Shown: piece after piece, positions 1 to 9,912 of the stretch
How the letters are laid out: the number at the start of each line of letters is the position of its first letter
Position numbering within the stretch: the first letter of the stretch is position 1
NCBI GenBank assembly: GCA_013146195.2
Contig: CM028377.1
Span: forward strand, 21,071,980-21,135,979
Length of the DNA: 64,000 nucleotides
Direction: 5' to 3'
Origin: Codonopsis lanceolata
Lineage: Eukaryota > Streptophyta > Magnoliopsida > Asterales > Campanulaceae
The notes under the pieces: generated by a model
The model's input: the letters and a program-made list of their open reading frames with translations, nothing else
What the model was told of the DNA's origin: nothing
Databases searched by the model: none
Position numbers and translations under genes: made by a program

Positions 1-2
1 CT

Positions 3-992
3 ATTCTATACCAAACTTCTTTCCTTCCTGAACTCTTTCCTCCCATCACCCTATTCATCAAGCCTATTTCTATCTCTATTGATCTCTACCAAATTCTATT
101 CCCTTCCATTTCTTCCGCCACCTATACCTTTCTCTTTGAACTTAGCTCATTTTCTGATCTTCTTACTCCTACTCCTTCTCCTCCAAATTTTATTCTTCTT
201 CCCGAATCTCCTTTCCCTCCCTCATTTATTAAAATCTCTTCTTCTCCTTCCTTTCCCTCTGTCAGTGATTCGAACACTGATATGGAACTTGACCCCAGAC
301 CATCCACTCCTCTTTCCCCATCTAACCCTGCTGTCCACAACTCTGCTTCTTCTTTCGCTTTTCATTCTTCTGACCCTCGTCCTCCTAACCCTGCTGACAC
401 CTTGATCCCCATTAACCTTATCCCTAACTCCATTCCTTCAAACTCTGCTGACCCTGCCCTCCTTGACCTCCTTCGTGCCAATAACGCCCAGCTTGAGCGT
501 CTTAACAGCACAGTCTCTTCCATGGCCCAGCAGATAGACGTGATCAACTATGGCTTGAACGTTACCCATGCTACAATTTTTGATCTTGGGAAGATCATTG
601 AGCAGCTGGTGAATGACACTGCTCAAGCGTTCACTACCCATCGCTTCATCGTTCAAGACCAGCAAGCGTCGCTGATGGGCATGCTTCACTCTCAGCAGAT
701 CAGCATCCGTGAACTTTTTGATGAACTCCGGACTTCCTTGGCCCGCGCTATCATTACTGAGCGCACCGTTCCTAACTTCACTGCTATTCGGCATGTTCAA
801 CGCGTCAACCAGAGAGTTGTTGCTGCTGAACAAAGAAGGGTTGCTGCCATCAGGGTGGAGAGAGCTACTCATCTTTTGAATCAAGCATTAATTGAAGAAC
901 AAAACAGACTGCGAGAGCGCCTCAATGATCAAATCGGAATTTGGGTTGGTGACTACTTAGAGTGCCGCCGATCTCAACCAAACCTATTCTGA
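3..992 (+). CDS. env-like ORF of a Sirevirus-type copia element, 3' part
   Basis: This frame is open from the left edge of the window to a TGA at 990-992, so the true start lies outside; the first in-frame ATG at 282 is probably internal. The N-terminal half (about residues 1-150 of the visible part) is rich in Pro, Ser and Phe. The C-terminal half is polar, with runs such as QRRVAAIRVERATHLL that look like a coiled coil. It ends about 400 bp before a polypurine tract and a 3' LTR. A long extra ORF after pol, with a proline-rich part followed by a coiled coil, is known from Sirevirus (SIRE1-like) elements, where it is called env-like. I see no gag or pol here because the window starts too late. 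Function is unproven. Family placement is by layout, not alignment. Confidence 0.55.
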   Translation: MLYQTSFLPELFPPITLFIKPISISIDLYQILFPSISSATYTFLFELSSFSDLLTPTPSPPNFILLPESPFPPSFIKISSSPSFPSVSDSNTDMELDPRPSTPLSPSNPAVHNSASSFAFHSSDPRPPNPADTLIPINLIPNSIPSNSADPALLDLLRANNAQLERLNSTVSSMAQQIDVINYGLNVTHATIFDLGKIIEQLVNDTAQAFTTHRFIVQDQQASLMGMLHSQQISIRELFDELRTSLARAIITERTVPNFTAIRHVQRVNQRVVAAEQRRVAAIRVERATHLLNQALIEEQNRLRERLNDQIGIWVGDYLECRRSQPNLF

Positions 993-1393
993 CATGGTAT
1001 AACTCTTCTGTTCTAACTTTATGATTCAAACCCTGCTTTTATAAAACTATGCTGTTAAACAGCCTGTTTAACTTATAGATGTAATATACTTTGGATTAAG
1101 ATTACCTACTCTATCTTATGATCTTGTCCATTTAAACCTCGTGTTTAAATCTTTAAATTGCTTATATCCTGCTTATTGCTAAGATTTAAACCATGCTCAA
1201 CTTTGGACTTGATCTTCCATCTCTTTACTTCGTAAGTACATAGTTTAGCTATCTCTCTACTTAGACTTCTGCTTTGAGAGGCATGTATGCTCTTCTTAAT
1301 AAATTTTTTATTAAAAACATGCTATTATCTCAAGTGCATGATTCAAAGTCTACTAGTAGCTGAGATGATGACATCAACCAAATAGGAGGAGAT
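993..1393 (+). other. Sirevirus-like 3' untranslated region and polypurine tract
   Basis: No coding frame is visible. The stretch ends with the purine run AATAGGAGGAGAT at 1381-1393, directly before the LTR start, which fits the polypurine tract that primes plus-strand DNA synthesis in LTR retrotransposons. Confidence 0.6.
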
Positions 1394-2666
1394 TGTTGAC
1401 CCTCAAGGTTCTAGATTTGGTTAAGTCATCTTCTGATTCTATTACACAGTGGCTAATAGGTCTGCGTACCGGTTAGTGTGGCAACTGTCTTAGAATCAAA
1501 GGTGTTTAGAACTAGTTTAGTGTTAGTTCCTCTAAGGCGCGGACCAGCAGGCTTTAACAGCAGCCTTGAAATCACAGTTCAAACAGCAGACTTTGAAGTC
1601 TGCTCAAGCTCAAAAGATCAAGCTCAACCAAATATGTGGAATTAGGTCACATATTATTTAATCTATATATTTTTAATATCTAGCTAAATAATATTCAATT
1701 TATCTTCATCAAATTTCTCTCTAAAGAAGTCAACTATCTGGCTTTAGAGACAACTGTCCAGACAATCTCCTGAATCATGATGACTGAAGACATTACCTCA
1801 TTTGGCTAAGAAGACTTTCAAGCTGTAACGCCTGCAAGCTGAAAACTTACTCTGTTTAGGAATGTCGGCCTCTGCAAACACTGCATATCTGATATCTGTT
1901 GCTGCACTCATCCTACAAAGCGCCAAAATGCATTTAATGCATTATAACGATTGGACACAACCTCTCTACCCTCAGTCCAACGGTTCGAAGGATCTCCCCT
2001 GATATAAATTCAAGTTATGAAGATCTGAAAAAAGACTCTTGTACATCCAATACTCAAGCTTCATATTCAACACTCAAGCATTCAAGAGATCAAAGGACAA
2101 GAAATAACACTTCACCAAACTTCCTGAAGCTGCAGATCTACCAGTCTTTACTCTGTTTCAGCTTCTTCTAGTTTGCTTATTAAACTATTCTTTACTTTAG
2201 CACTTGAGAGAACAATTATTCATTGATTGTTTCTCTCATCATTATACACTTGGTTGAAAATTATTTTTGTACACGATCCATTAGTGATCTTATCTCTACA
2301 CCTAGTGGATAAACAAGTGCACCTTTCAAAATCCAAAGCTAACCACTTTGGTAGTGGATGTAGTACTATTCACAGTACGAACCACTTCTAAATTATGTGT
2401 ACTGTCTGATCTGTTTCTACCTATCTCTTAACTGCTACTATCTTTACTTATTAAAGTCTGCTATTGAATCTGTTTTGTATTAACAGCAACCTATCTATCA
2501 GTTATGCACTCTTTCAGTTTTCCGCTGCATTAACTCTTCTTGTAAAACTGCTTTAAAAGTAAAGAAGAAATCTTTAAGAAGTGTTTCGAAAAGTTTTTTA
2601 ATAAAACACTACTAGGCTATTCAACCCCCCCTTCTAGCCTAGATTGAGCCTATTTCGGTATCAACA
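1394..2666 (+). mobile_element. 3' LTR of Sirevirus-like Ty1/copia element
   Basis: The LTR begins TGTTGACC right after the purine tract and ends ATCAACA, giving TGTTGA...TCAACA termini and a length of about 1.27 kb. A TATA-like box (TATAAATT) lies at 2003-2010, a plausible promoter for the R region. The partner 5' LTR and the target duplication are outside the window, so completeness cannot be tested. Size and termini fit Sirevirus LTRs. Confidence 0.7.
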
Positions 2667-3014
2667 AGAAGATTGGTTGTGGCTGTGAGTGAGACGATGG
2701 GAGACTGATCTTAAGCGAACTGCGAGGCTAGCGTGCAGTATATGGGGTGCATAGATAGGAAATTGGGGTGCGGTTAGCCTCACTCCTTGGAAAATTCGAT
2801 AAGAGTGACTGATTGTGAGAGGGGGCCTGGGGAGTGGTGCGTATAATAATTAACAAAAAAAAGGCGCTATTCAACCCCCAAAACCTATAAGTTGACCCCC
2901 TCAAAACCTATTATTTATATATTACCCTCCTTATAAGTTGACCCCATTTCACTGCTTCCTCCCTCCCCTAGTGCCACTGCGTCTTCCCCCGCCCCCCACA
3001 ACGACTGCGCATCC

Positions 3015-3101
3015 CTCCCCTATCATAGTATACCCCTTCCATCACCACCTCCTCCCTCCCTCCCCCATCACAGTATACCCCTTCCATCACCACCTCCTTC
3101 C
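3015..3101. repeat. Two-copy tandem repeat of about 40 bp
   Basis: Copies at about 3015-3054 and 3061-3101 share TATACCCCTTCCATCACCAC and the neighbouring C-rich sequence. The short Pro-rich frame reading through them is a by-product of base composition. Confidence 0.7.
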
Positions 3102-3243
3102 CACCCACTACATCCTTTAACTTACCCCCTCCCATACATCCCCGCCCAGCCAGGGAACCTTAATCTCCAGCCACAGTCCCGTCTTCGCCTCTTTTCTTCC
3201 TCATCTCCTCATTTAAAAAAAAAATCAATTCAAGGGATTTTCG

Positions 3244-3337
3244 GCCATGGTCGATCGAACAAGCTTGTGTTGTTCGGCTCTGGTCAATCGAACAACCTTG
3301 TACCCAAACAACACAAAGTTGATCAGTCGACCATGGC
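3244..3337. repeat. Imperfect palindrome
   Basis: The left arm starts GCCATGGTCGATCGAACAAG. The right arm, read backwards, starts GCCATGGTCGACTGATCAAC. Both arms reach a shared TGTGTTGTT, so roughly 31 bp per arm pairs with a few mismatches around a short spacer. It sits just before the purine microsatellite inside the TIR element. Confidence 0.6.
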
Positions 3338-3356
3338 TAAACATCACAAGTTAAAT

Positions 3357-3476
3357 CGAAAAAGAAAAAAGAAAAAAGAAAAAAGAAAAAAGAAAAAAGA
3401 AAAAAGAAAAAAGAAAAAAGAAAAAAGAAAAAAGAAAAAAAAAAAGAAAAAGAAAAAGAAAAAAAAAAAGAAAAAG

Positions 3477-3514
<38 letters not shown>

Positions 3515-3579
3515 AAAAAGAAAAAAGAAAAAAGAAAAAAGAAAAAAGAAAAAAGAAAAAAGAAAAAAGAAAAAAGAAA
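3357..3579. repeat. Purine-only (GAAAAA)n microsatellite
   Basis: About 220 bp of only A and G on the plus strand, mostly GAAAAA units with a pure-A core near 3479-3512. It creates poly-Lys frames on the plus strand and poly-Phe frames on the minus strand that should not be read as genes. Confidence 0.9.
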
Positions 3580-3929
3580 GGAGATGGGGAAAGAAGGGAG
3601 GTAGGGGCATGTGTCCACTGGAGGAGGAAGGGAAAATGGAAGAGACGGGATGAAAGAAGTAAATTGGACAAAGTGGGTGGAAGAAAAAGGGAATATGAGG
3701 CAGTAGTGGGGAAAAATGTGTAGCGGGTTGGGGGAGGGAAGAAAAGAAGAATATGTTCATGAGTGAGGGAAGGAAAAGGGAGGAACATGGAAGGAGAAGG
3801 GAAGAAGATGCTGGGTAGGAGGACGGAGGAGGGAGAGTGTTTGGCTTAGGGAAGGTAAAATAAGAAGATTAGGTTTTGGGGGGCTAAATAGCGCCACTTA
3901 ACAAAAATTCTAAAAACCTTTTAATAAAT

Positions 3930-4066
3930 TGCATTTTTAAAATATGTGGGTAACCCGAACCCAATAATACGGTTATCTGCTATGTACAGATCAGTTTCGG
4001 GTAGTAAAATATAATTTATGATATTTCAGGTATTCGACCCAAAACCCAACCCGATGCCCACCACTA
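3930..4066 (-). mobile_element. Possible hAT-like terminal fragment
   Basis: Read on the minus strand it begins TAGTGGTGGGCATCGGGTTG and continues with repeated GGGT and CGGGT motifs up to about 3950. hAT elements of plants often have ends of the type TAGNGGTGG(G/C)A followed by short GC-rich subterminal repeats. No partner end was identified. The rest of 3896-4440 shows no gene. Confidence 0.3.
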
Positions 4067-4439
4067 AGAATTGTATTGAACCGATAATCAGGAATTCTTA
4101 TTCTCATAAGATGAATTGTAGTGTTAACAAGAAAAAAGTTAGTTAGAGATTAAACCTAGACGAAAAGACACACAGACCGGATGACTCGATTTTAGGAAAA
4201 AAACCATACACCACCCCCTACCGACTTTTGGGATTTGTCGGGTGTGGTCGCGTGCAACTTTAAGGGCACAAATGTGAGCGTAAGATTATAAGCGCGAGCG
4301 TGGAAAAAGACAGTAACTTGTAGATTTGGCCTCACACGCATAACGCAGGAAGATGAACACGAGCGCAAAACGACAACAAGATGTTTCAGGTTTTGGCGCT
4401 TGCAAATTAGCTTTGGTCGCAAGTGCGCGCATAGACATG

Positions 4440-5177
4440 CCCATATGGTCACGGTTCAAACCGTGAACATTTTTGAACCATGGAAGACAAAAACCATTGA
4501 ACTTGAACCTTTTTTGAACTGGCACCGATGGTTCAACGACTCGATACATGTTCAAATATTTCATGAACCTTGAACTGACGGTTTTGAATTGTGAGCCTAA
4601 ATTGGAACCGCTTGAACATCCGGTTCAAATGGTCAACATTAAAAAAACCGTGAAAAATGATTTGGGCCGTTGATGGAGCTTGATCGGACATTGATTGTTT
4701 TGGGCCTCTCCATGCAATGGTCTTGCGATCGTTTTTGGTCCAAAAAAATCATTTTTTTGTTTTTTTCCATCAATTCTCAACCTATAAATACCCACGCTTC
4801 CGCTTCTTCTCATTTTTCCCACATTTCCCTCTATAATACTTTTGATTATTTTTTTAATTTTAACGATGGAAAATTTACAAAGTTTTAAAAAATTTCTTCC
4901 TGTAACTTTGAAAATTCAAAAAAATACTTTATACAAAGTTTACATAGGTTTGTACAAAGTTCACAAAGGTTTTACTAATGTTTTTTTTAAAAAAAAATCA
5001 AAAGAAAAAAAGAAGAAGAAAAAAGGTTGAAAATTACGATTTTGAACTGTGAAGCGGAACCGGCACAACGGTTCAAAACCAAAACCTTTAACCATATATA
5101 TACAATGCAGTTCAGGTTCAATTTGGATTTTGTGAACTGAAACCGTCAGTTTGAACTGGATGTGTATCTCTATCCGT
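4440..5177 (-). mobile_element. Non-autonomous hAT-like element (candidate)
   Basis: The minus-strand end at 5177 reads TAGAGATACACATCCAGTTC, and both flanks of the block are dense in CGGTTCAA, GGTTC and GAACCG motifs in both orientations (about 4448-4635 and 5036-5160). Clustered short subterminal motifs around a TAGAGAT-type end are typical of hAT elements. The middle holds a TATA box and the start of a Lys-rich frame, perhaps the remnant 5' end of a transposase gene. The opposite terminus and the 8-bp duplication are not clear. Confidence 0.4.
4783..4790 (+). promoter_or_regulatory. TATA box ahead of a short Lys-rich frame
   Basis: TATAAATA is followed about 80 bp later by an ATG at 4866 that opens a 54-codon frame (MENLQSFKKFL..., ending in a Lys-rich run). 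A pyrimidine-rich leader lies between. This is a plausible old promoter and first-exon start of the element around it; no domain is recognisable. Confidence 0.35.
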
Positions 5178-6082
5178 ACGATGGTTTTTATTTTTATTTT
5201 TTCGGTTTCCTTAACATATATTTTTAAAATGATCCTCTTGTTCCAACAAACCGTGTTTTGGTGTGTTAAATTATAAGAGTATAGATAACGGTAGATCTAA
5301 CTCAAATCTTTGGTGAATCAAGGCTGATAACGGTGAATCAAAGAAAAATCCTATCCAAATTTTATTTGATTTGGTTTGATTTGTATCAATTTATTATACG
5401 AATCAAAACCAGATCAAACCACACACGACTTGGGAAACGACTCTGTTTCAACTTTGTTGGGTTCAAAATGACAAAATTCCAAAAAAAAAAAAAAAACATA
5501 GTAGCCAACAAAGGGGGTTGACACCTCTGCCCCATATCTTTTCCATGTGTCGTTATCTTAGTGGATAATATTTTATTTTTGTCTATTGTCGTTATTGACC
5601 AATTTTGAGCCAATTTTTTTTCCTGAATTAAAGTACATATTTTTATCTATAAATAAAGACTTTATTTATTTCATTTGGATATTAGAAAAAATCTTTTTAA
5701 CCATTTTTTGAAAAAAATATTAAATTAATGGAGATAAATATGATTGAGTTTGTAAAAGTATTGAATTCTATGCTACTATTGGAAGTGTTTTTTGGTTTTA
5801 AATCATATGAGTATCAAATGAATTATTTTATTATGTTTTAATAGGTTATATTTGATTTGGTATTTAATTTGAATGTATTTAGTGTTTGTTTGGTGGAGCG
5901 TTTCTGACAAAAAACGAAACGTTTTCTATTTAAAAGTGTTTTAATATAACGTTTTAAAATACAACGCTTTAAAAATATATAACGTTATAAAACTCTCCAA
6001 TTTTAAAATATTTTAAAAATATATTGTGTTTATAATTATTTTATTTATAAAAATAATGTTTTAAAATAATTTTTCAAACATA
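5178..6082. other. AT-rich intergenic stretch without genes
   Basis: No protein frame with recognisable content. Near 5925-6000 the motif ACGTTTTA and its variants (AACGTTTT, AACGCTTT) recurs at short spacing. An A-run sits at 5480-5495. Nothing else is supportable. Confidence 0.6.
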
Positions 6083-6698
6083 TCTATATCTATATATATA
6101 TAATGGCAAGGGTAGATTTATCCCTCCAAAATCTCACTTTTGAATTATTGACTTTTGAGTTACCATTTCACTTTCTCTCTCCTATCTTTTCCCTATTTTC
6201 TCTGATTGTATTTATCTCTCTCTCTCCCGTCTTCTCCCTATTTTCTCTCTCATCACCACTATCTCCTCTCTTTTAATTATGTTTAAATATTTTTCTCTCT
6301 TTAAACATAAAAAATAGTAACTAAAACAAAAATAATAGTTCCGGAGTCAAGCAAACAAAAATATAAGAGGTTAGTAAAATAAAAATAATTTATGGAATAA
6401 GGCACCATAAAAATAAAGTTGCAGAATCAACAAAACAAAAATAATTTAATGCGGATGTTAGTAAAATAAAATAATTTACGAAATAAAAGTTAAAAAAATT
6501 CTTACGAATATATATGTAAAACAAATAAGTTAGTAAAATAAAAGTATTACATGGAACAAAAATAATAGTTACGGAGTTAATAAAACAAAAAATATTAAAC
6601 TGATGTTACTAAAATAATAAATTTAATTTACGGAACAAAAGTTTAAAAAAATCCATAAAAATAACTATGTAAAACTAAAATACATTAGTAAAATAAAA

Positions 6699-8466
6699 GG
6701 CCAAAATATGAAAATCACCCCAAAGTAACCACCCAATCCCATAATGCCCCCTAATGTTAAAATTTTCCCAATTTCATACACAATCTTACCATTTGTCCCA
6801 GTTAGGACCCTCCCGTTAATGATCGTTAGAAATGCTAACGGATGAGGGGTCATTTTGGTCATTTGATTCGGGGGGCAAATTGGGATTTGGTTATAATTCA
6901 TTATTTTGTTGATATTTAAGATATTTTAAGTGAAAAATGGTTTTATAATTTAAAATTATTTATAATTATTAAAAAATTATAATTCAAAATTTTTTTAAAA
7001 ATCAAAAGATTAACTACCACAATTATTTTTAAGTGAAAATTTTTTAAAATTATTCAAAATTATTTTTAATTGAATATTTGATATAACTACCACAATACTA
7101 TACCGAGTTTTTTTTACCAAAATATTGTATTTTTAATTAAATATTCCCAAACTATAGTATTTCTTAATCTAATTCCTAAATTGTGGTACTTTCAAAAATA
7201 CTAATGATATAAGGGTACCAATGTAATTAGCTAATTACAAATTTTAAACCCCTCCTTCCCCGTTTCATTCCCTTCTGTTCAACACAGTGCCACTGCGTCT
7301 CTCATTACCGGCGATCACTACTCGAGGCCAAGGACGGGGTCGAACCGTCATTCCAGGAAGAAATAGAATAAGAAAAGACATCTTATTTAAGTTCAGACTT
7401 CTTAGTCTCGATGGCATTCCGCCGGAATAGCTTTCAAGTTGACTGAGCCTTGGAGGAAAAAGGAAAGCGATCACTTGGTTTTTTGGTTGACTGGATCGAG
7501 TTTTCGAGGGAACTAGTCAAAGTCCTCGGCACCGGCGTCGGAAGGTGATTGGAGATGCGGGAATTATGGATCGATTTTTACTGGGTGTGTAGAGGGTTGG
7601 ATCTTGGTCGGATTGTTGATGGAGATCACTGGGGCACAGAGAGAAAGGAAGAATCGAGGTAGGATTTGGACTTGGGTTTGGGGGAGAGAAGTCGTCAGAT
7701 CCAGAGTAGGAGTTACGACGACTGTGGCGGGTGATGTGGTTGGAGGTCGGCGGCTAGGGTGGATAAGGAGACTTGCCGGACATGGGAGAGATGGTGGAGG
7801 CGAAGGAGTCAGTTCGTGGATCGAGTGAAGACGGAGGCGGAAGAGCGATGGATAAACGACAAGAGGGGTTTCTTGGTAGGTAAAGACGAAGGAGAGAAAT
7901 ACAGAGCCAACTGAAGAAGAAGATTGGGGCTGGAATGGATCAGCTTGGAGATGGGGTTGATTGCTTGAGGTTGGACGGTCGAAGACGGCGGAGCTCTTGC
8001 GACGGCGATGGCACCGGAAACGACGTCGACAACAACGGAAACGACGGCAATGGTGACGACGCGATTATTGGGCTTCGATGATGGAGAGCAACAGATCTAA
8101 CCCACGAGAGAGCGAAAAACGATGTTTGTTGTGGTGCTGCTTCGTCTTGTCTTCTAGTCAATTGCAAGGAAGTCTCTTTGTGCCTGGAAAAAGGAAAGCG
8201 CCTGGAAAAGGAAAGAAAGTAAATGTCTTCCAGATATTTTGGTTGGGAAATGGGAATTGGAAAGTAAATAATGACCAAATCCCAATTTGCCCCCCGAATC
8301 AAATGATCAAAATGACCCCTCATTCGTTAGCATTTCTAACGATTATTAACGGAAGGGTCCTAACTGGGACAAATGGTAAGATTGTGTATGAAATTGGGAA
8401 AATTTTAACATTAGGGGGCATTATGGGATTGGGTGGTTACATTGGGGTGATTTTCATATTTTGGCC
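6699..8466. mobile_element. MULE with about 200-bp TIRs nested in Helitron H1
   Basis: The ends are GGCCAAAATATGAAAATCAC on the left and its reverse complement on the right; inverted similarity continues for about 200 bp (6699-6900 versus 8265-8466). A perfect 9-bp target duplication AAAATAAAA flanks it at 6690-6698 and 8467-8475, as expected for Mutator-like elements. The interior (about 7262-8250) is visibly more GC-rich than its surroundings, with CGGCG and GACGACGG runs like plant coding or leader sequence, which suggests a captured gene piece (Pack-MULE). I could not recognise the source, and no transposase is present. Confidence 0.75.
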
Positions 8467-8948
8467 AAAATAAAAATATTCGATGGAACAAAAATAACAT
8501 TTACAAATAATACAAAAATAATTTAAATTGAGGGTAGTAAAATTATAAAAATAATTTAGGGAGCAAAAGTTTAAAACAAAATTTTCAAAATAGTTATGTA
8601 AAATGAAAATACGTTAGTAAAATAAAAATATTTGATGGAACAAAAATAATAGTTACAGAGTCAATAATACAAAACAATTTAAACTGAGGTTAACATAATA
8701 ATAAAAATAATTTACAGAACAAAGTTTTCCGTAAAACTAATTCTTAAAAATAAAACAAAAATAATGGTTACGAAGTCAATAAAACAAAAAATATAATGGA
8801 AGTGAGAAAAATCAAAATAATTTACGAAACAAAAATAATAGTTAACGGTAAAAAAAAATATGTTATTTTGATTTTAGCTTATTTTCTTATCAAAAATTTA
8901 TTTATTCATAAAATACAAATATATTTTAATAAAAATAATCATTTTAAA

Positions 8949-9510
8949 GGAAGAACTTATTTGAGTTCAGATTTTATTTACAGTGTGGAAAAAAATCATG
9001 TTTATTCGAAAACATTCATTCTACAGAGTTTTTGAATAGTATAAAGTGTTCGGGATTGCCAGACCATAAATTGACACTTAAAATTGGTGTTTCCGTAATG
9101 CTATTGAGAAACATTGACCATACTGCAAGGTGTTACAATGTTACAAAACTAATCATCATAAATCTTGGGGATCACATTGTTGAAACAATTTCTTTTAAAA
9201 GAAACAATGTTGGAGAAAAAGTTTATATCCTAAGATTGTCATTAACTTCATCCGATATAAGATTGTCTTTCAAGTTTTAGAGACGACAATTTCCATTGCT
9301 GGTATCATAAGCAATGTCAATTAACAAGTGTCGAAGTCGATAATTACTGCGTAGGTCTCTTACCGAAGAAACAAGTATTTAGCGTAGGCGGTTATATGTC
9401 ATAGTTTCTAGAGTACCAAAATATTTTCGTTTGAAGATATTGATATGCGTTGAAGATGAAAAACCAACTAATAAAACAACAAATGTTACGTATAATGAAA
9501 TTTTTTAGAA
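8949..9510 (+). pseudogene. Decayed C-terminus of Helitron Pif1-like helicase
   Basis: Plant Helitron RepHel proteins end with a SF1B helicase part. Here the frames give RTYLSSD (about 8952), then LNSIKCSGLPDHKLTLKIGV and VMLLRNID, then IINLGDHIVE and LSLTSSDIRLSFKF up to 9280. Beyond this, frameshifted traces of the final helicase motifs (AMSINK, then DEKPTNKTTNVTYNEIF) run to about 9510. In an intact protein this is one continuous chain. Here it is broken by a stop at 9033-9035, further stops after 9280 and base changes. No upstream Rep nuclease or helicase motifs I-III are seen. It marks H1 as a derivative of an autonomous Helitron. Confidence 0.75.
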
Positions 9511-9622
9511 TATATAATGATTAGTGATATAATTATGTGTAATTGTTAATAAACTAAATCTTCTTATTTTATCCTTTAAGATTTTTTATCATCTTTATTT
9601 TGTTTATGTACGATTTAGTTGA

Positions 9623-9654
9623 CGTGCGATTAACGCACGGGTTAAAAAAACTAG
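9623..9654 (+). other. Helitron 3' hairpin and CTAG end
   Basis: Perfect 6-bp stem CGTGCG/CGCACG with loop ATTAA, then GGTTAAAAAAA and CTAG. In Helitrons this structure signals the 3' end during rolling-circle transposition. Confidence 0.85.
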
Positions 9655-9769
9655 TTTATAAGAAAAAAATTGTATTTTAAAAATATTAGGATTTGAAAAT
9701 GTTTAATTTCGTTTAAAATTCGTACGATCGTGTAACAATTAACAAATACCTCAGCATTCCCTAATTATC

Positions 9770-9912
9770 CTATGCGCTCTCCCCCAGATTCCATATCTTG
9801 GAACTCTCTCCTCAGCTGGGAGGCAAAGCATCGGGGGGAGAGAGAGAGAGAGGGAGATTGAAAAACCTGGTAACATTTTCTCACTCCTGAAACGAATTTG
9901 AAAGAGAAAAAT
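9770..9912 (+). promoter_or_regulatory. Leader region of the UBC27 gene
   Basis: The stretch between Helitron H1 and the UBC27 ATG has a (GA)n run at 9837-9855, a frequent feature of plant 5' untranslated regions. No strong TATA box is seen close by, so the exact transcription start is unknown. The Helitron end lies only 258 bp before the ATG. Confidence 0.4.

Larger units (their letters stand above)
2863..3895. mobile_element. TIR DNA transposon of about 1.0 kb, superfamily uncertain
   Basis: The left end reads GGCGCTATTCAACCCCCAAA. The right end, reverse-complemented, reads GGCGCTATTTAGCCCCCCAA, so about 25 bp of terminal inverted repeat is visible. Both flanks contain TTAACAAAAA, but no clean target duplication directly abuts the repeats. 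There is no transposase. The interior holds a pyrimidine-rich tandem duplication, a palindrome and a long purine microsatellite. It could be a non-autonomous MULE or another TIR type. Confidence 0.5.
6083..9654 (+). mobile_element. Helitron H1 with degenerate helicase end
   Basis: The 5' end begins TCTATATC after an A at 6082 (a start at 6089 is also possible). The 3' end is the hairpin CGTGCG-ATTAA-CGCACG at 9623-9639, followed 11 nt later by CTAG at 9651-9654 and a host T. TC start, 3' hairpin, CTRR end and A/T insertion are the Helitron signature. The interior holds long degenerate repeats of the type AGTAAAATAAAAATAATTT, a nested MULE (6699-8466) and a decayed helicase C-terminus (8949-9510). 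The same family occurs inverted at 20532-22503; both copies share the first 250 bp after the TC end. No Rep domain is visible, so it is non-autonomous. Confidence 0.8.

Noticed and set aside
3267..3653. Long Lys-rich frame on plus and Phe-rich frames on minus
   Set aside because: They are translations of the (GAAAAA)n purine microsatellite and have no protein character.
7604..8473. Frames of 74-131 aa in the GC-rich core of the MULE
   Set aside because: No known domain, and some run into the TIR; kept only as a hint of captured sequence.
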